DNA from: Tyto alba
Lineage: Eukaryota > Chordata > Aves > Strigiformes > Tytonidae
Direction of reading: 5' to 3'
Length of the DNA stretch: 64,000 nt
NCBI RefSeq assembly: GCF_018691265.1
Contig: NW_024881321.1
Coordinates: forward strand, 21,736,198 to 21,800,197
The stretch's first letter is position 1. Every line of letters begins with the position of its first letter. The translations under genes were made by a program, and so were the position numbers. Below the pieces are notes generated by a model, which saw only the letters and a program-made list of their open reading frames with translations, was not told the DNA's origin and did not search any database. This document shows positions 36,691 through 50,005 of this stretch, piece by piece.

Positions 36691-39600
36691 AAATAGTAAT
36701 ATTAAAGTATTGGGTTTTCTCCATAGAGTTCAAATCATTATTTTACATCAAAATAGTATGTTTTCTTGAAATAATGATTTTATTGCAAATGTATGAAAAA
36801 ACATGCAACTTATTCACTTCTCATAAATATTTCTGAAGCACATTTTATTCATATTTTATCTCCCCAAAGTTTGGAAGAAATGGATAAATACGGCTTGTTT
36901 TTAGCCCATTCTTCAACACGATGGGTCTGTGAAAGGTTTTTGGTTTATAATTCTTTTATAGAATTCAGTGAAAATAGTAAATTTCTTTACTTCAGCTTCA
37001 GTTCTTCTCATTTCATATCATGGAGTTGAAATTTAGTAATATTTTGTCTATCACTACTATTACAGAATACTGTATGTGAGGAACACTTCTAAACAAATAA
37101 TAATGTCTTCGTTATGCATGTAGGCAATACCATCAACAAGAAATATTTTCACACAGATTTAAAGCTTTATATTTTAACTTTGGCTACTTCTTTATTTCCT
37201 TGGTTATTTTATTTTTGTTTTAAATACTTGTTTAATTAACTGTGTTTAATTTCTCTTTCCAGGTGCTTGATCTGTCTTTTTTTAACAATTACATCTCTGA
37301 GTTACTTCTGGCATTTTGTTGATGTTTTAGTAACTCTTTTGTAGATATAATAGCTTAAGGTCTTTGGGTTTTGGTTTTCTTCTCCACTGTTAACAGTGAA
37401 AAATTGCTACGTTACTGGTGTTAATAACAGCAATAATATCAGGTTTCCTTTGGTTATCTTTAGAAACTGAACATTCTATATAAAACATTTCACAGCAAAC
37501 AGAATGTAGAGCCCAGACTGGTCATGACAGCACTGTGTATTCCAGGTTCCATCAGTACGGTGTAAATAGAGTGGATTGGTACTGTAATTAAATAACAAAA
37601 AAAAAAATGTACAGTCTTCATGCTAGCCAATAATTTCTAGAATTATTTACATATATATATGTTTCCCAAAGCAGAGATCTGATGAACAAGTTGGCCTCTG
37701 TTGGCTAATGTGCAACCATGTTTTACATAAAGTTTTGAGCTGTTTTAGAAATTGTCAGTGTAAGTGACATCTGTTGACACCAGAACAATTAATTGAAAGG
37801 TATCAGTTTTGAAGAAACCCTGATAGATCTGGTATTTGCTCTACGCTTCAGAAAACACAAATGCAAATCTTTGTGCAGTTAGAATTTTATTACTTACAGC
37901 AAGTGGAGAATGCTTAACAAAAGACATTAGGTGAAATGCATGTAGTCAGGCTAGTACCTCACCAATTAAAATAGTCTATTCTGGTACACTAACCTACATG
38001 CTCTTGGGTCTTCTATGTTCTTCCTTGTTTTCTGTGGAAGATACTGTACATTACAGAAGATAAATAATTAAAAGCACTTCATTGGAAGGAAAACTGTTTT
38101 CTGTGCAACTCTTAGAGTTGATGTTCCACTAGTATTATCTGTGGATAGGTAGAAAGGGACTTTTCTATATCAAACTTGGACACCTAAATTGTGCCTAGGT
38201 GTGCCTATACACCCTGAGGAGAAAGAAATGTCTAAAGGAAGTATCTAGGTTATGGGAAATTAAGAGAGGATGTGTGTATGAAAGTGATCAGAGGAACACC
38301 CTTCCCACTTAATTTAAGTGCACTTATGCCTAAATTAGTCATTAATGGGCTTTGTTTCAGGTGGGTGAGAACAGAACATGACTTGAAACAAATTAATAGA
38401 ATCTTTTTTTCAGTAGGACAAATGGTAACTTAGATATGTGGCTGACTCATGTGAAGGAAAGACTAGAAGGAAGTGAGACAATACAGGAAACAGAGAAGAC
38501 AAAAAGGTTTCTCTACTCAAAGGTCTCTTCAATTGGCCAGGAAAATACTCTAATAAATAGAATATAATATTTGAAACAAACAGAATACCACAGGGACAAA
38601 TTAAGGCAGCTGCAAGGAACAGAGAAGAAATACTGGTCTATTGAAATTGATTAAATCAGTGGTGATATATAACACACTTGAGGATGTAGTGAGATCTTTG
38701 GGAGGATATAATTGCCTTTCAGCTTCTTGATGAAGGAAACAGATGTTTGAATGTACAAAAGAGGCATAGTGAAAAGACCCCCTAAACTTAAAAGATTGTT
38801 TTATGAAGCAAAAGGACTTACTGGTGGGTTACTGGTGGCGCTATGAGGCCTGCTATCATTTGAAGAAGCCCTTGCTCTTCTCCACTGTGACTTCAGCTCA
38901 CTTTTCCTCTAGGTGTTTATACAACCAGGAGAGAAAAGCATCATAAATGCAAGTGGCAACACAGAGCCATGAGGACAACTCAATGCACTACAGTGCATCA
39001 GGAAAATCAATTCTCAATAGCAGAAATTTAACTTATGTCCTGACATGTTTTTACTCTTTCTGAATACTATTCCCTGGAAACCAACCATAAATGCTTCTCT
39101 TTACCAGATGTACATAGCTTTCAAATAAAATTCAAAAAGAGAATGGTGTACACATAGTTCAATCATGCATATGAGCCATAAGGAAAAAAAAAAAAAATTC
39201 ACTTGATTTTTTTGGTCTGACATATGAACAGTCTTGCAAAATTTAGGAACTAGTGAAAATTTGAGTATAATGAGGAACATAACTTCTTCAGTGATTATAG
39301 CCACTAATATTGAATATATGAAATGATCACTGGCAGTTTTGAAAGAATTACAATTTATGTAGTATATCCTTTACTTAAAACTGAATTCCTGTTTTATTTC
39401 GCATCCTTGTTGATAGTATGAAAAACTCTTAAATAAAATTGAAAACAATGTTTGCCATAAATATATAGAAAAAAATAAAATTTAGGGGACAGCAATGTGA
39501 TAATGTACTAAATAGACCAGTGTTACACTGAAAATCTTGTAAATCTTGCAGTGTGCATGAATTGAGCATGTCATGCAGATAGAACTCAGATTTATCATTG

Positions 39601-42600
39601 GAGTAATTGCAGTTTTAACAATCATCTCATCAAAATATAACAAGCAGCTAAAAGTAATCCAGTCCAATAAAACAAAGGGCTATTTTTTCTCCCTTCTCAG
39701 GATCTGTCATATCTTTGCCCCTGGTCTGGGCAATTTAGTAATTCACAAGTATTTTTACCCTTCTTCTCCCCTCTATGAATGACAACAAAACCCTCATAAT
39801 CCTGCCTAAATCTAATTCATTGGAAGTTCCTTGAAGGAATGTCAGATGGAAAAATCCTTCTGAAGAATTTTATGGAGAGACTCCTTAAAGCTTCACAGAT
39901 AGTCTATATGGTGGTCTATGAATAAAGCAAATAATTTCAAAGAGCCTTGTGATTAGGATCAGTGTCTGGTTAGGCTGATTAGAGCTAGCACTTGATAATA
40001 TGTGGAGAACAGAATGCCTGAGATGGAGTAATGTATGAAATATGAAATAACACTCTTAAGAGTCCTAGAAAAGTGGAAATAGGAAGTAATTAAGAGGACT
40101 TGAAGGATGAAAGGGAAAAGATGGATAAGGATCTATGTAGATGGCCACAGAAATACTTTGAAAAGACCAAAGGAGACAGCATTTATACTACTTAGACCAG
40201 AGAAGACACTCTGATAATAAAAAGAGCCTGGATTCAGCTACAAAAACAAAACTTTAGTTGAAGTATAGGATCAGAAGTGGTACATCTTGGACATAACAAT
40301 AAAAGTGTTAAAGACCTGAAAGTAAGAAACTCTTAATCTTACTCCAAATGCTGTATCATATGGCACCCAAATTTTTATATGCTTTGCTAGAAGTACTTTT
40401 AATACAAAGTTTTCCAATCTCTGTATCAGTCACTGGAAAACTGAAAGTACCATTTGAGTCGGAGCATCCTTGTATCAAACCTGAACATTTTTTTCTTCCT
40501 CATGTTTTCATCAGAAGTGTCAGCACTCTGGTGTCTCCACTAGAACAAGAATTAGTCTCCCAAAAGCAAGCCATTGGATTTTTTTATGCCTCTCTCTGCC
40601 TCTCATTCTATTCATCGTTCCTTACTTTATGATGGTCTTCTCAAGGGGAAAACCTCAGCAAACAATAAAAAAGAGAACACCACAAGTTCCTCTATTACAC
40701 CACAGCAGTGGTTTAGGACAGCAAGTAGGATGTAAACTCTTTTCTACAGATTTATGTTGGATTTTTATTATGTTTTTCTATACTGTTTTTAACTAGGACA
40801 GGTTTGAGAAGTACTGAAAAAGGTAAATATGGAAGAAATGGTGGAAGACAAAATAAATTTTTTGTTTGTAAATATGTATTAAAAAAAAAAAAAATCAATG
40901 CTATGTTGTTTTCAAGACAACTGGACAGAAAATATTGGGTTTGCTATGGATGGATAAATCTGGTAATTTACAAGTGATGATAAAAGTAATAAGATAAGCT
41001 GTGCATGTACCCACTAATGCCAACTGAAAAATGTAATCGAGCACTACCAGCAGAAAACTGCATACTTGACCGCTTTTGATAGCTACTACTAAACAGTTTG
41101 AAGACATTTCCCAGTGTTGATTCCTTTTAAATACTGCATCTACATGAAAGATACACTATGTATCCCCTTTGAAGAACCTTTGATTAAATAAATACAATCT
41201 AAACATGAACAAAGGAACCATAAACAATAAAATAATCATTCTTCCAAGATTTAGCATGTGCTTCTTTTCAGCTGACACAGTCAAATATTTTGGCCTTATC
41301 TAACATCAGAGGTGCCAGAAATAACTAAGTAAACTGCTACTATTTTCCTGTCTATATTCATACCATATTTAAACCTCTCTCAAAAGAAAACATTTATTTC
41401 TCTCATGACTGACAAGGATGTGGAGGTTTTGCAAAGTGTAAGGATTCATCTTAATAATCATATTATTATTTAATTATCACATTAGTGTTTAAATTGTCAT
41501 ATTATTATTTAAAGAAACTTGATACACATATATAAAATCTTGAAATGTGATTACAGTATATTGGTTTTATTGAACTATGTCAGACATACTGAAAATGTTT
41601 ATTTCTAACTTATTAAGTTCTCTTCCTTTGTCAGCAAACAAACAACAGAACAGAGCCAGAAAACAAATAATACAGAAGTCTGGTCCACAGACAATCCAGC
41701 AATACAGTTAGCAATTTAGGGCTAACTAAAGGTGCTGTCATACCCTCAATCACTTACAGCACTGCTGCTTGGAAACAATTTTTTACTTCTCTATCAAGGG
41801 CAGATGGAGTGCTTTTAATACCATAATTTATTATTGGATAGAAACATCTGTATATATCTAATCTCAGAAGTAAACTTATCTTCACACTCCCTCACTACTT
41901 CATCTGGTAAACTTTGAAATTTACATCCCTATTTCTAGAGTTTATTTGAGCATAGCAGCTGTTACATGACATATTACTGATAGTTAGATCCTGACTCCGA
42001 ACAGATGACATTTAAAGTGGCATTATCTCCACTGGGAAAATAAAGATAGGGGTCATCCAAAATGGGAATGTATAATTCAGAAAAATAACTATTGCATCAT
42101 CATGTGTTGTGTGTTTTACAAAAGGAAAGAGTAATGTGCATGTCACTTTCTAGAATATATGTGGCATAAATATACAGGAAACATAGTCTGAGATGCAATT
42201 AAATGTGCTCCCCTTTTGTCTGTTTTTCTTTTTTTTTTTGCCTCTCTATATATGTGCATTCATATACATATATTTTTACACATACGATTAAACAAGGAAA
42301 ACAATTCCTCTCTAGCTAAGAACTCTTTCTCTGAGCAAGAGCTATGTAAACAATCTGTCCTACAGACCAAAATAAATAAATTTTCTCTCTCTCCTTTGTG
42401 TATCTATTTTAATAAATTATTATTATTAATATTATTTATTATCAATAACAATAATATTATTGTTAACGTTATTATTAATAATATTATTGTTGTATTGTTA
42501 TCATCATCATCATCTTTAATTTTTCTTTTATTTTTCACAGCCGTAGAGCTGTAGTTTGGAGATAAAATAATGGAAAAGGAATAAAGTAAAATAGGTAAAT

Positions 42601-44010
42601 GATGTCTTCAGTATTTTTTAAGTGTGAATTTAGTAAGAGATAGAATTTCTCCATGCATGTGTGTGTGTGTTAGTGTTCCAAAATCTTGGATTTTTTTCAA
42701 AACTAATATTTTATCACTGTTGCCACTAAGAAAAAAAATTTCAAGCACAAGCTTCTGTTATGAAAACATCGTTCTTCTAATTCCAGGCTTGTGTCTAGTA
42801 TCCCCTTGGGTGCCATTCTCCCAGCACCATTGCTTCCTCTTCTGTTCTTGCGATTTCTGCTGATCATGTGTGCATGGCCTCTACCATCTGCCAACAGTAG
42901 ATCAAGGAAATAAGCAGCCTAATAAATACTTTTCCTGACATAAATATCACTAAATTTTGAGTTAGACAAATAAGCAAAAAAAAAATCCATGTAAGGTTAA
43001 ACTTACTGATATTATCATTCTAACAGTACTTGTCATTTACATTTGTATAATATATGGAGAAAAATCTTAAGAAAAGAAGACAAAAAAAAGTTTTGATAAT
43101 ATGTCATTACTACAGATATTTTGTTAACAATTTGTTGCATCCAAGTTAAAAGAGTAAATTATCAAAACTCAGCCCAAGGCTGGGAAGGGGAGAAGGGAAA
43201 GAGGAATCCCAGTCTAGTCCATACTCTTAGCCAAAATTTATTGGTTAGCCCACAGACAGTTAGTTTCAATGCACTTTTTGCACATACACACATGCACACA
43301 GACACAGACATGCACATTTGTTGGGTCAGGTGTACATTAAGTATCCACTGTTATTGAAAATCCTTTTCTTCCTATGTAGCTATAAATTGAAACCAAATAT
43401 TAATGTTCAGTGCAATATCTATATCCCTTCCTAATACCTATGATATCTTACCCAAAGCAATGATTTTAAAATGGGTTCATGTAGCATCAGCAGGAACTGT
43501 ACCTCCAGATCTTCATTGGTCCCCACCTTGTTCACCCTGTTACCACAAAACTGGCTCTAGCTCTTGAGCTTGCATCTGTTCAATGACTAAAATTGACAGC
43601 TGTAACCCTGAGGCCACTGATATCATCATGTGCCTGGATTTTCAAGGCCCCTGATATCATCCAAGGCCTCTATGCTCTATTTTTTATTTTAGGGTCACAG
43701 GCAACTTATTTTATACAGAATAACTAGTTAATATCACTGTCTGTTATTCAATATATGTTTATATTCTAAAATTATTGTAACCATTACACAATTGCATTGT
43801 ACTGAAGCTTGAAGGAGTTTATCATGCTACAGTTTGAAAATATATTTATTTTTAAACTACTAGTAACATTTCTTCTCCTATCTTTTTTTTTTTTTTTTTT
43901 CTTCTATTTCTGTTTCTTTGGGATTTCTTTCAATGTAACCTCTGTTTACCTTAATCTTCTCCATGATGTTTTTATGATAATACAGGTCTATGGAAAATTA
44001 AGTTCCATTA
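36691..44010. other. AT-rich region, no recognised gene
   Basis: Over 7 kb without a recognised element. An ATT/AAT-rich, partly palindromic tract lies at 42415-42515, with an 18-bp perfect palindrome (AACAATAATATTATTGTT) around 42447-42464. T or A runs occur at 39182-39196, 40880-40893 and 43882-43900. Around 43600-43670, GATATCATC recurs twice with similar flanks. Frames at 40348-40632 and 42216-42554 are hydrophobic with no domain. Confidence 0.5.
42415..42515. repeat. ATT/AAT-rich hairpin-prone tract
   Basis: Interleaved ATT and AAT units produce several self-complementary words, the longest being 18 bp, and the tract ends in an (ATC)n run. It is probably a degenerated trinucleotide microsatellite. 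Confidence 0.75.
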
Positions 44011-44967
44011 TGTGCTGGGTTTGTGTGAGTAGTGGGAGTTTTCAGTAGTGTGGGAGGGGGGCTACAGAAATGGTCCCTGTGAGAAGCTTCTCAAAGCTCC
44101 CCTGACTCCAAGTCAAACCCATCTCTGTGCCAAGACCAAGCCAATTAGTGATGGTGACTTTGCCTCTAAGATAACCTATTTAAGAAGGGGAGTTGTGAGG
44201 AGCACACCTATACAAACACCGAGATCAGTGGAAGAGAGGAGGAGGAGGGGGGAGGTGAACTGGAGAAGAGATCCCCTTGCCACCCATGGTGAGACAGCAG
44301 GTCATGGAGGTCCATGGTGGAGCAGATGCTGACCTGCAGCTTGTGGAGGACACCACACAGGGGCAGGTGTCTGTGTCAGAAGAAGGCTGGGACTCAGGGA
44401 AGAAGCCCGCCACTGCTCTAGATCGTTACTGGGAGGACTGGAACACACAAGGGTCACCCACAATGGAGCAACTCAGGAAGAGTTGCAGCCATATGGGAAG
44501 GACTCACACCAGAGAAAGTTTGTGGAGGACTGTTTCCCATGAGAGGGACACAATGCTTGAGCAGGGTAAGAAGGCTAGGAGTCCTCGCCCTAAGTAGGAA
44601 GGAGCAGCAGGACTGTCTGCAAGACCCCTCCCCTGAGCCACTGGCAGGAGGAGGTATAGAAACTGGAAGCAAAGTTGAGCCCAGGAAGAAGGGAGGGGTT
44701 GGGGGCAAGTGTTTTTAAGACATGGTAATGCTTCTCACTGTCCCACTGTCTGTGAAGTGTTGTTAGTATTTGAATTAAATTGTTCTTTTTTTCTTCTCCA
44801 AACAAATCTGTCTTTTTCCAGTGACTGTAATGGATGAATCATCCCTCCATGTCTTTATCTCGATTCCCAATCCTTTTGTTTTATTTTCTCCTTCCCATTC
44901 CTGAGGGGGAAGGGGTAGGTAAGCAGCTGCATGGTGCTTAGTTGCCCTCTGAGTTCAAACAAGGACA
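44011..44967 (+). mobile_element. Family B solo LTR with perfect 5-bp target duplication
   Basis: A 957-bp element running from TGTGCTGGGTTTGTGTGAG to GTTCAAACAAGGACA. CATTA lies immediately before (44006-44010) and after (44968-44972), a perfect 5-bp target-site duplication of the length typical for ERVL-class insertions. It carries the heat-shock palindrome GAGAAGCTTCTC followed by AAAG (44081-44096), CCAAT (44141-44145), TATTTAAG (44177-44184) and polyadenylation signal ATTAAA (44774-44779). It has one GGGA(A/G)GGACTC unit in R where two other copies have two. It is more diverged than the 17- and 61.7-kb copies. Confidence 0.93.
44277..44597 (+). other. LTR-internal open frame B, 44-kb copy
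   Basis: A 106-codon frame in R that matches frame B of the other copies at its end ('ESLWRTVSHERDTMLEQ') but is diverged upstream. No domain is recognised. It is listed because the reading frame is shared between insertions. Confidence 0.25.
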
Positions 44968-47126
44968 CATTACTTTACTGAAACAGTACCAAACTGTTTT
45001 TATAAATAAGCTCATACAGAATCATTAAGAACTTATTTCCCCGCTTTGTGTTCAAGGCCTGAAAAATTAGAAAGTTATCAAAAGTTTTCAAAAAGGCTGT
45101 GGCCCATAAGAAGAAAACAAATTTTCTTAAGATCCTCTGAAGTCATGTTGAATTGTCTGAATTTTCAAGAGCTTTTTGTACTAATATGTATCTACTACCA
45201 TAATTGGTTTTGATTCACCAAGTTAATTGCTGTGTAGATAGGACTCTATACAACATTAATTTCACTCTAATAACAGTAGCAATTTGGGGTTGAGATAACA
45301 GGAAGAGCTGATAGATGCTAGGTGGAAGCCTTGCAAAGTCCAGGGAAAACTTATTTTCTAAATCCTATTGAAAATAATATCCGTCAGGAAACAAAAAGGA
45401 GGTAATACCTTTAGGCCGCTCATACATTTGCCAGGGAAATATTAGTTCTGAGCTAGAGTGATGAAACAGTAGTATATTCCCCTAACTTAGTCCAATATAA
45501 GATTTCAGTTTATAAAATCTTGATCAGATCGTTGCACAGAGTACAAAAATTCAATGTAAATATTAGATTTTGCTAACACCTACATAGTCCAGAATTCATA
45601 AGACTCCCCTGCCAATTACTGCTGTTCTTAAATGAGATGGATTATACTATTCTATTCTTAAACTATTTCCAAACTACCACATCAATACTATATTTTTCAG
45701 TTGAAAAAAATCTAATATGTAGGCAGCATAAAGATTATAATGTTAAAGTTATGTTTGTAATACTTCTCAGCTATGTTATTCCAGAGATTTTGTCAATAAA
45801 AAACTAACATTAGACCTACTTTGTTAACCTATGATAAATTCAAGCCATGGTAAATCTGGTGTTTTCATTAAAAACCTTAGAGAAATTAAGTTTATTCCCA
45901 ATGTGCATATGCTCATGCTTCCCACAGAGCCAGTCTTCAAAGGTTCAGAGCGAAAAAGAAGATGAACCTGAAGATCATGTGAGTTTTCAGATAGTGAAAG
46001 TGAGGAGAAGAAATAAGCCTGGAATTTATAATGGAAAGTCTGGATGTAACTGCTTAACAAGGAGTATTGAGAGGCCAGTTTCTAGACTAGATGAAAAGAT
46101 GATCCTGGACAGATGTTCACACATGACCATGAGGATAAGGCAGATGAAGGGACATGCTCGTGAGGACATAGCATCAATGGGACTGCTCCACACGGGAAGC
46201 TGAGCCAGTAGCTAAGGCTGACCACAACAGAGGGAAATGGCAGTGACTGGAGTAGCAAGGGATGCAGTCACAAAGTACCTGAACAATGCTGGTTCCCACC
46301 AATGGTCTAGTGATCTTTAGACAAGGTGAGGAAACCAGGCAGATCCAGGGTTCATCCAGGAAGTCCAGTTAACAATTCAGGTCACTGGGAGAGAGGAATA
46401 GAGACAGAACTGGCAACTGGGCTATTTATCATATAACTCAGACAAGGCCTGGGAGCCTGAGCCCCCTCACTATTGCAGCTGTGGGCAGAGGTCCCAGATA
46501 ATATTGATGAGGGTGACTAAGGCCTATTGGTGCACCCTGGACTCTGACAAATCTAATAGAAATATTTTAAACGTGGGGATTAGGCTTTCAGACAAATAAT
46601 TCCTTCTGTTATGAACAAGTTTTGTGATGGTGTCCAGTTTGGTAGAATAATGAACAGCTTTCTACAAAGTTGTTAATTTTTTTTGCCTCAAATCACTTTA
46701 TGATGAAGATGTGTAGTAGTTCTCAACATGCATCCATTCAAATCTGCACAAATCTTCACAAAAATAGTATATACAGAAGGACATGGCAGCAAATATAACA
46801 GGAGTTTTTATCTTATATGGAGTTTCAACCACCTTTTGCCTTCAAACCAATAAATAGTACAACGCTTTGTATAGGAAACTAATAGACATTGTGCAGCACC
46901 TGTCATTAGATGAATCATATCTTGCACACATAGGGTGATATATAATGCATTCACTTAATAGAAATCTAGGTGTAGCACTGCAATTAATTTTTCAAGTAAT
47001 AAATTTCAAGGCTTTTGAAATTATTTTCTTGTTTGCTTTTTCAGCTTTTCCTTTTTTTACCTTCTTTTTGAGAGGACCATAGAGGAAAATTAGTTTAGCA
47101 AAATTTTAATTACCTAGGAATGCTAC
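44968..47126. other. Mixed AT-rich sequence with a GC-richer block
   Basis: A GC-richer block at about 46050-46560 (with CCTGGGAGCCTGAGCCCC near 46450) differs from its surroundings and may be a decayed repeat I cannot name. It overlaps the plus frame at 45847-46203, inside which an exon-like segment is listed separately. No other feature is recognised. Confidence 0.45.
45928..45978 (+). other. Candidate 51-bp exon, unidentified
   Basis: Flanked by an acceptor (CATGCTTCCCACAG) and a consensus donor (GTGAGT). It is exactly 17 codons, in phase, and highly charged: 'SQSSKVQSEKEDEPEDH'. Small in-phase charged exons are typical of alternatively spliced cytoplasmic linkers, but I cannot assign a gene. 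The pyrimidine tract is only moderate. Confidence 0.25.
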
Positions 47127-47730
47127 TGTGGTGGGTTGACCCTGGCTGGATGTCAGGTGTCCACGAAAGCCACTCTATTGCTCTCTTCCTCCACTGAACA
47201 GGGAGACAAAATATAACAAGAGGCTTGTAGGCTGAGATAAGCATGGGGGGGATCAGTCAGCAATTACCATCACAGGCAAAACAGATTTGACTTGAGGAAA
47301 TTAATTTATTACCAATTAAATAAGAATAGGATAATGAGAAATAAACCCAAAACTTAAAATACCTTCCATCCCTCCCTTCTTCCTGAGCTTAAATTTACTC
47401 CTGATTTTCTCTACCTCCCCTCCAATGGGACAGGGAATGGGGGTGGTGGCCAGTTCATCACACATTGTCTCTGCCATTCCTTCCTCCTCAGGGGAGAGAA
47501 CTTCTCACGCTCTTTCCCTGATCCAGTGTGAAGTCCCTCCCATAGGAGACTGTCCTCTATGAACTTCTCCAAGATGAGTCCTTCCCACAGCAGGTTTGTT
47601 TTGCAGCCAGATGGTATTGGTTCTGTTGGACATGGGGGAAGATTCTAGTGGCTTCTCACAGAAGCCACCCTATAGCCTCACCCCCCTCCTCCCCCACACT
47701 ATCAAAACCTTGCCATGCAAACCCAATACA
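47127..47730 (-). mobile_element. Solo LTR, older relative of family B
   Basis: The element starts TGTGGTGGGTTGACCCTGGC at the left (its 3' end in reverse) and ends GCAAACCCAATACA. Near-identical 5-bp duplications flank it: GCTAC (47122-47126) and GCTAT (47731-47735). In its own sense it contains two imperfect GGGA(A/G)GGACT(T/C) units, as in family B, and a degraded counterpart of the heat-shock palindrome near 47640-47670, where TGGCTTCT and AGAAGCCA pair as a short hairpin. No internal proviral sequence is present. Confidence 0.85.
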
Positions 47731-49971
47731 GCTATCAAAACATAGAACTTTTGTATGTGCTTAGGTATTTGGAGAGCATGCTATTAATATCTGTATACCA
47801 CAATACAGACCAATAGTGTGATGGGTATATTTTAAAAGTAACTCAGATCTTCAAAGACTGTGGAGATGTTCCACTTGGTTTAACTCTATTTACATTGTCT
47901 GGAATTTATCTCTTCATGTGTTTTGCCTTTAAAAATGAGTGGGAAACACCAGATTTGAAAATAAAGAATTAATTTTAAAGTTTTAGTGATAGTCATCTTG
48001 CTCTTAAATACAAATTTGTGTATTTAAGCCTATCATAGGGAATTTCAAGACTGAACTTATTTAACTGTATTGTTATTCAATGGTGCCATTCTTCATTGTC
48101 ATGACACTGTAAATAAGACAACAGAGATGTCCATTTTGGACGATAGATATGATATGAAGGCATAACATAGGCAGCCTGGAAAAGGAGCAATTTATGTAAC
48201 TTGAATCCCTTAGAAATTAGTCATCTAGATTTAATTAGTCATACAGAATCCCTCTAAAGACAATGGAAGACAACTTCAGGGGGCAATTTATCATTTCTGT
48301 AGCAACTCAAAAAAACACAGGGTTCTCTGTTTTTTTTCACTTCCTCTATTATTCCTTTACTAGAAGGAAACCATTGACCTTAGTCTAGGTACAAATCGTA
48401 GGTGTCTGAAGTTAGATAAGATGTATTTCTCCTTGATGCATTCACCATGCACTGGTTACATTCCTAGCCAGAAGCAAGCTTTCAAATAAACATCAGTCAT
48501 GATTCATTGCTTTTGTTTACTTGTTTTTGTTATAAGTAAAAAACGTTTCTAAAAGAACTGCAGAATATTATTGATAACCTACCATTGGTTAAAAGAAGGA
48601 GAGATCAGAAAGTTTGGATTTTGTTTTGTTGTTTCTTGTTTTGTTTTGGTTTGTTGTTTGTTTTGTTTATTTTTTATTTTTTTTTTTTTTTTTTAAAAAC
48701 TAACTATATTTGAGTTAGTCACCCTAAAATCCTTCTATAATTGAAACAAGTACTTTTATTATGCTTTATTTGTCATAAGTTTAGATGTTTATAGCAGGAT
48801 GAGATGAGTATACACATAAATATTTGAGTAAGTGAATTTCATCTGGTATACCCTATTCACTAACACATGCACAGAAAGGGGAGGACAAAATTAAAAATTA
48901 CATAGGTATTCATTGTATAACTATGCGGAACCATAGGAAGCCTGTAGATCTTGATTCAGAAATCATGGACAGTGATGGGTAGGTGGTTATTGACAGCTTC
49001 AGAATTTAGATCAAACTCTTTAAGTACCCATATATTTTGTAGAACTATCGTGCTGTCAATATTATCTACTTTATGAAAACGATGTGTAAGGGGTTAATTG
49101 ACCTGCTTTAATCCATTCTAGGGAGGGGGATGGTTGGGAGGAGGAAAGAGGCACATCCTATTCAGAAGTGCTTCAGTGATTCCTTCTATTATGCAGATTT
49201 ACTTCACTGTTCTTGCAGAGTGACATTAAAAAAAGCAAACAAATGCTAAATAGTATGAAAATGAATATGATGAGTACCAAATTTTTGTCTATTGTTGAAC
49301 TTGTTTCTCTGTTCCAGAAAACTTTCTGAGTTAATTTCAGCTTGATGACATATATGTCTTATTTTGGAAAGGCAAAATTATCTAAGTTTTGCTCTGCATC
49401 ATACACTGATTCCCTTCTAAAACTAGGAATTAACATGATATCTGTCTACACTAAGATCTGTCTCAGTACTTTTTCTAAGAGTTCAAAAATGCTTAAAACC
49501 AACATGATTTTAATTTTAATATGTCTTTTCTATTTGTAAAACAGGATCTCATTATGTTTTGCATATAAACCAGAAAGACTAAATAACAAGTCCAATCTTG
49601 TATGTAACTTGGTGGAAATTCAACACAATCCAAGGACAGTGACTAACATAGAAAAATATGTTTGCATTAAAGATTAGAAAAAAAAAATATTTCTAGCGGG
49701 AGTGTCCCAACTAACACATTTTAAAAGATTATAGATGCAAGGATGAAAAAAAAAAAAAAAAAAGTCATACAATAATTATCTTTGATGGACAGTAAGTTCT
49801 TTAAGAGCAATTATTATTATTACAACTTTTTTTGGTGGAGGAAGATGGCTTCTTAGATTGTTTGAACATTTTAACAGGCTTACAAACAGGCTTAGACCTT
49901 ATTCTAAATACGATTCTGTATTTGTTACAAAGAGTGTCTTAGTTAAAAAACAAACAAAAAATGCCCCTCCA

Positions 49972-50005
<34 letters not shown>

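Noticed and set aside
44011..47730. A provirus bounded by the 44-kb and 47-kb LTRs
   Set aside because: They are in opposite orientation, belong to diverged subfamilies, each has its own 5-bp duplication, and no gag/pol/env is seen between them.
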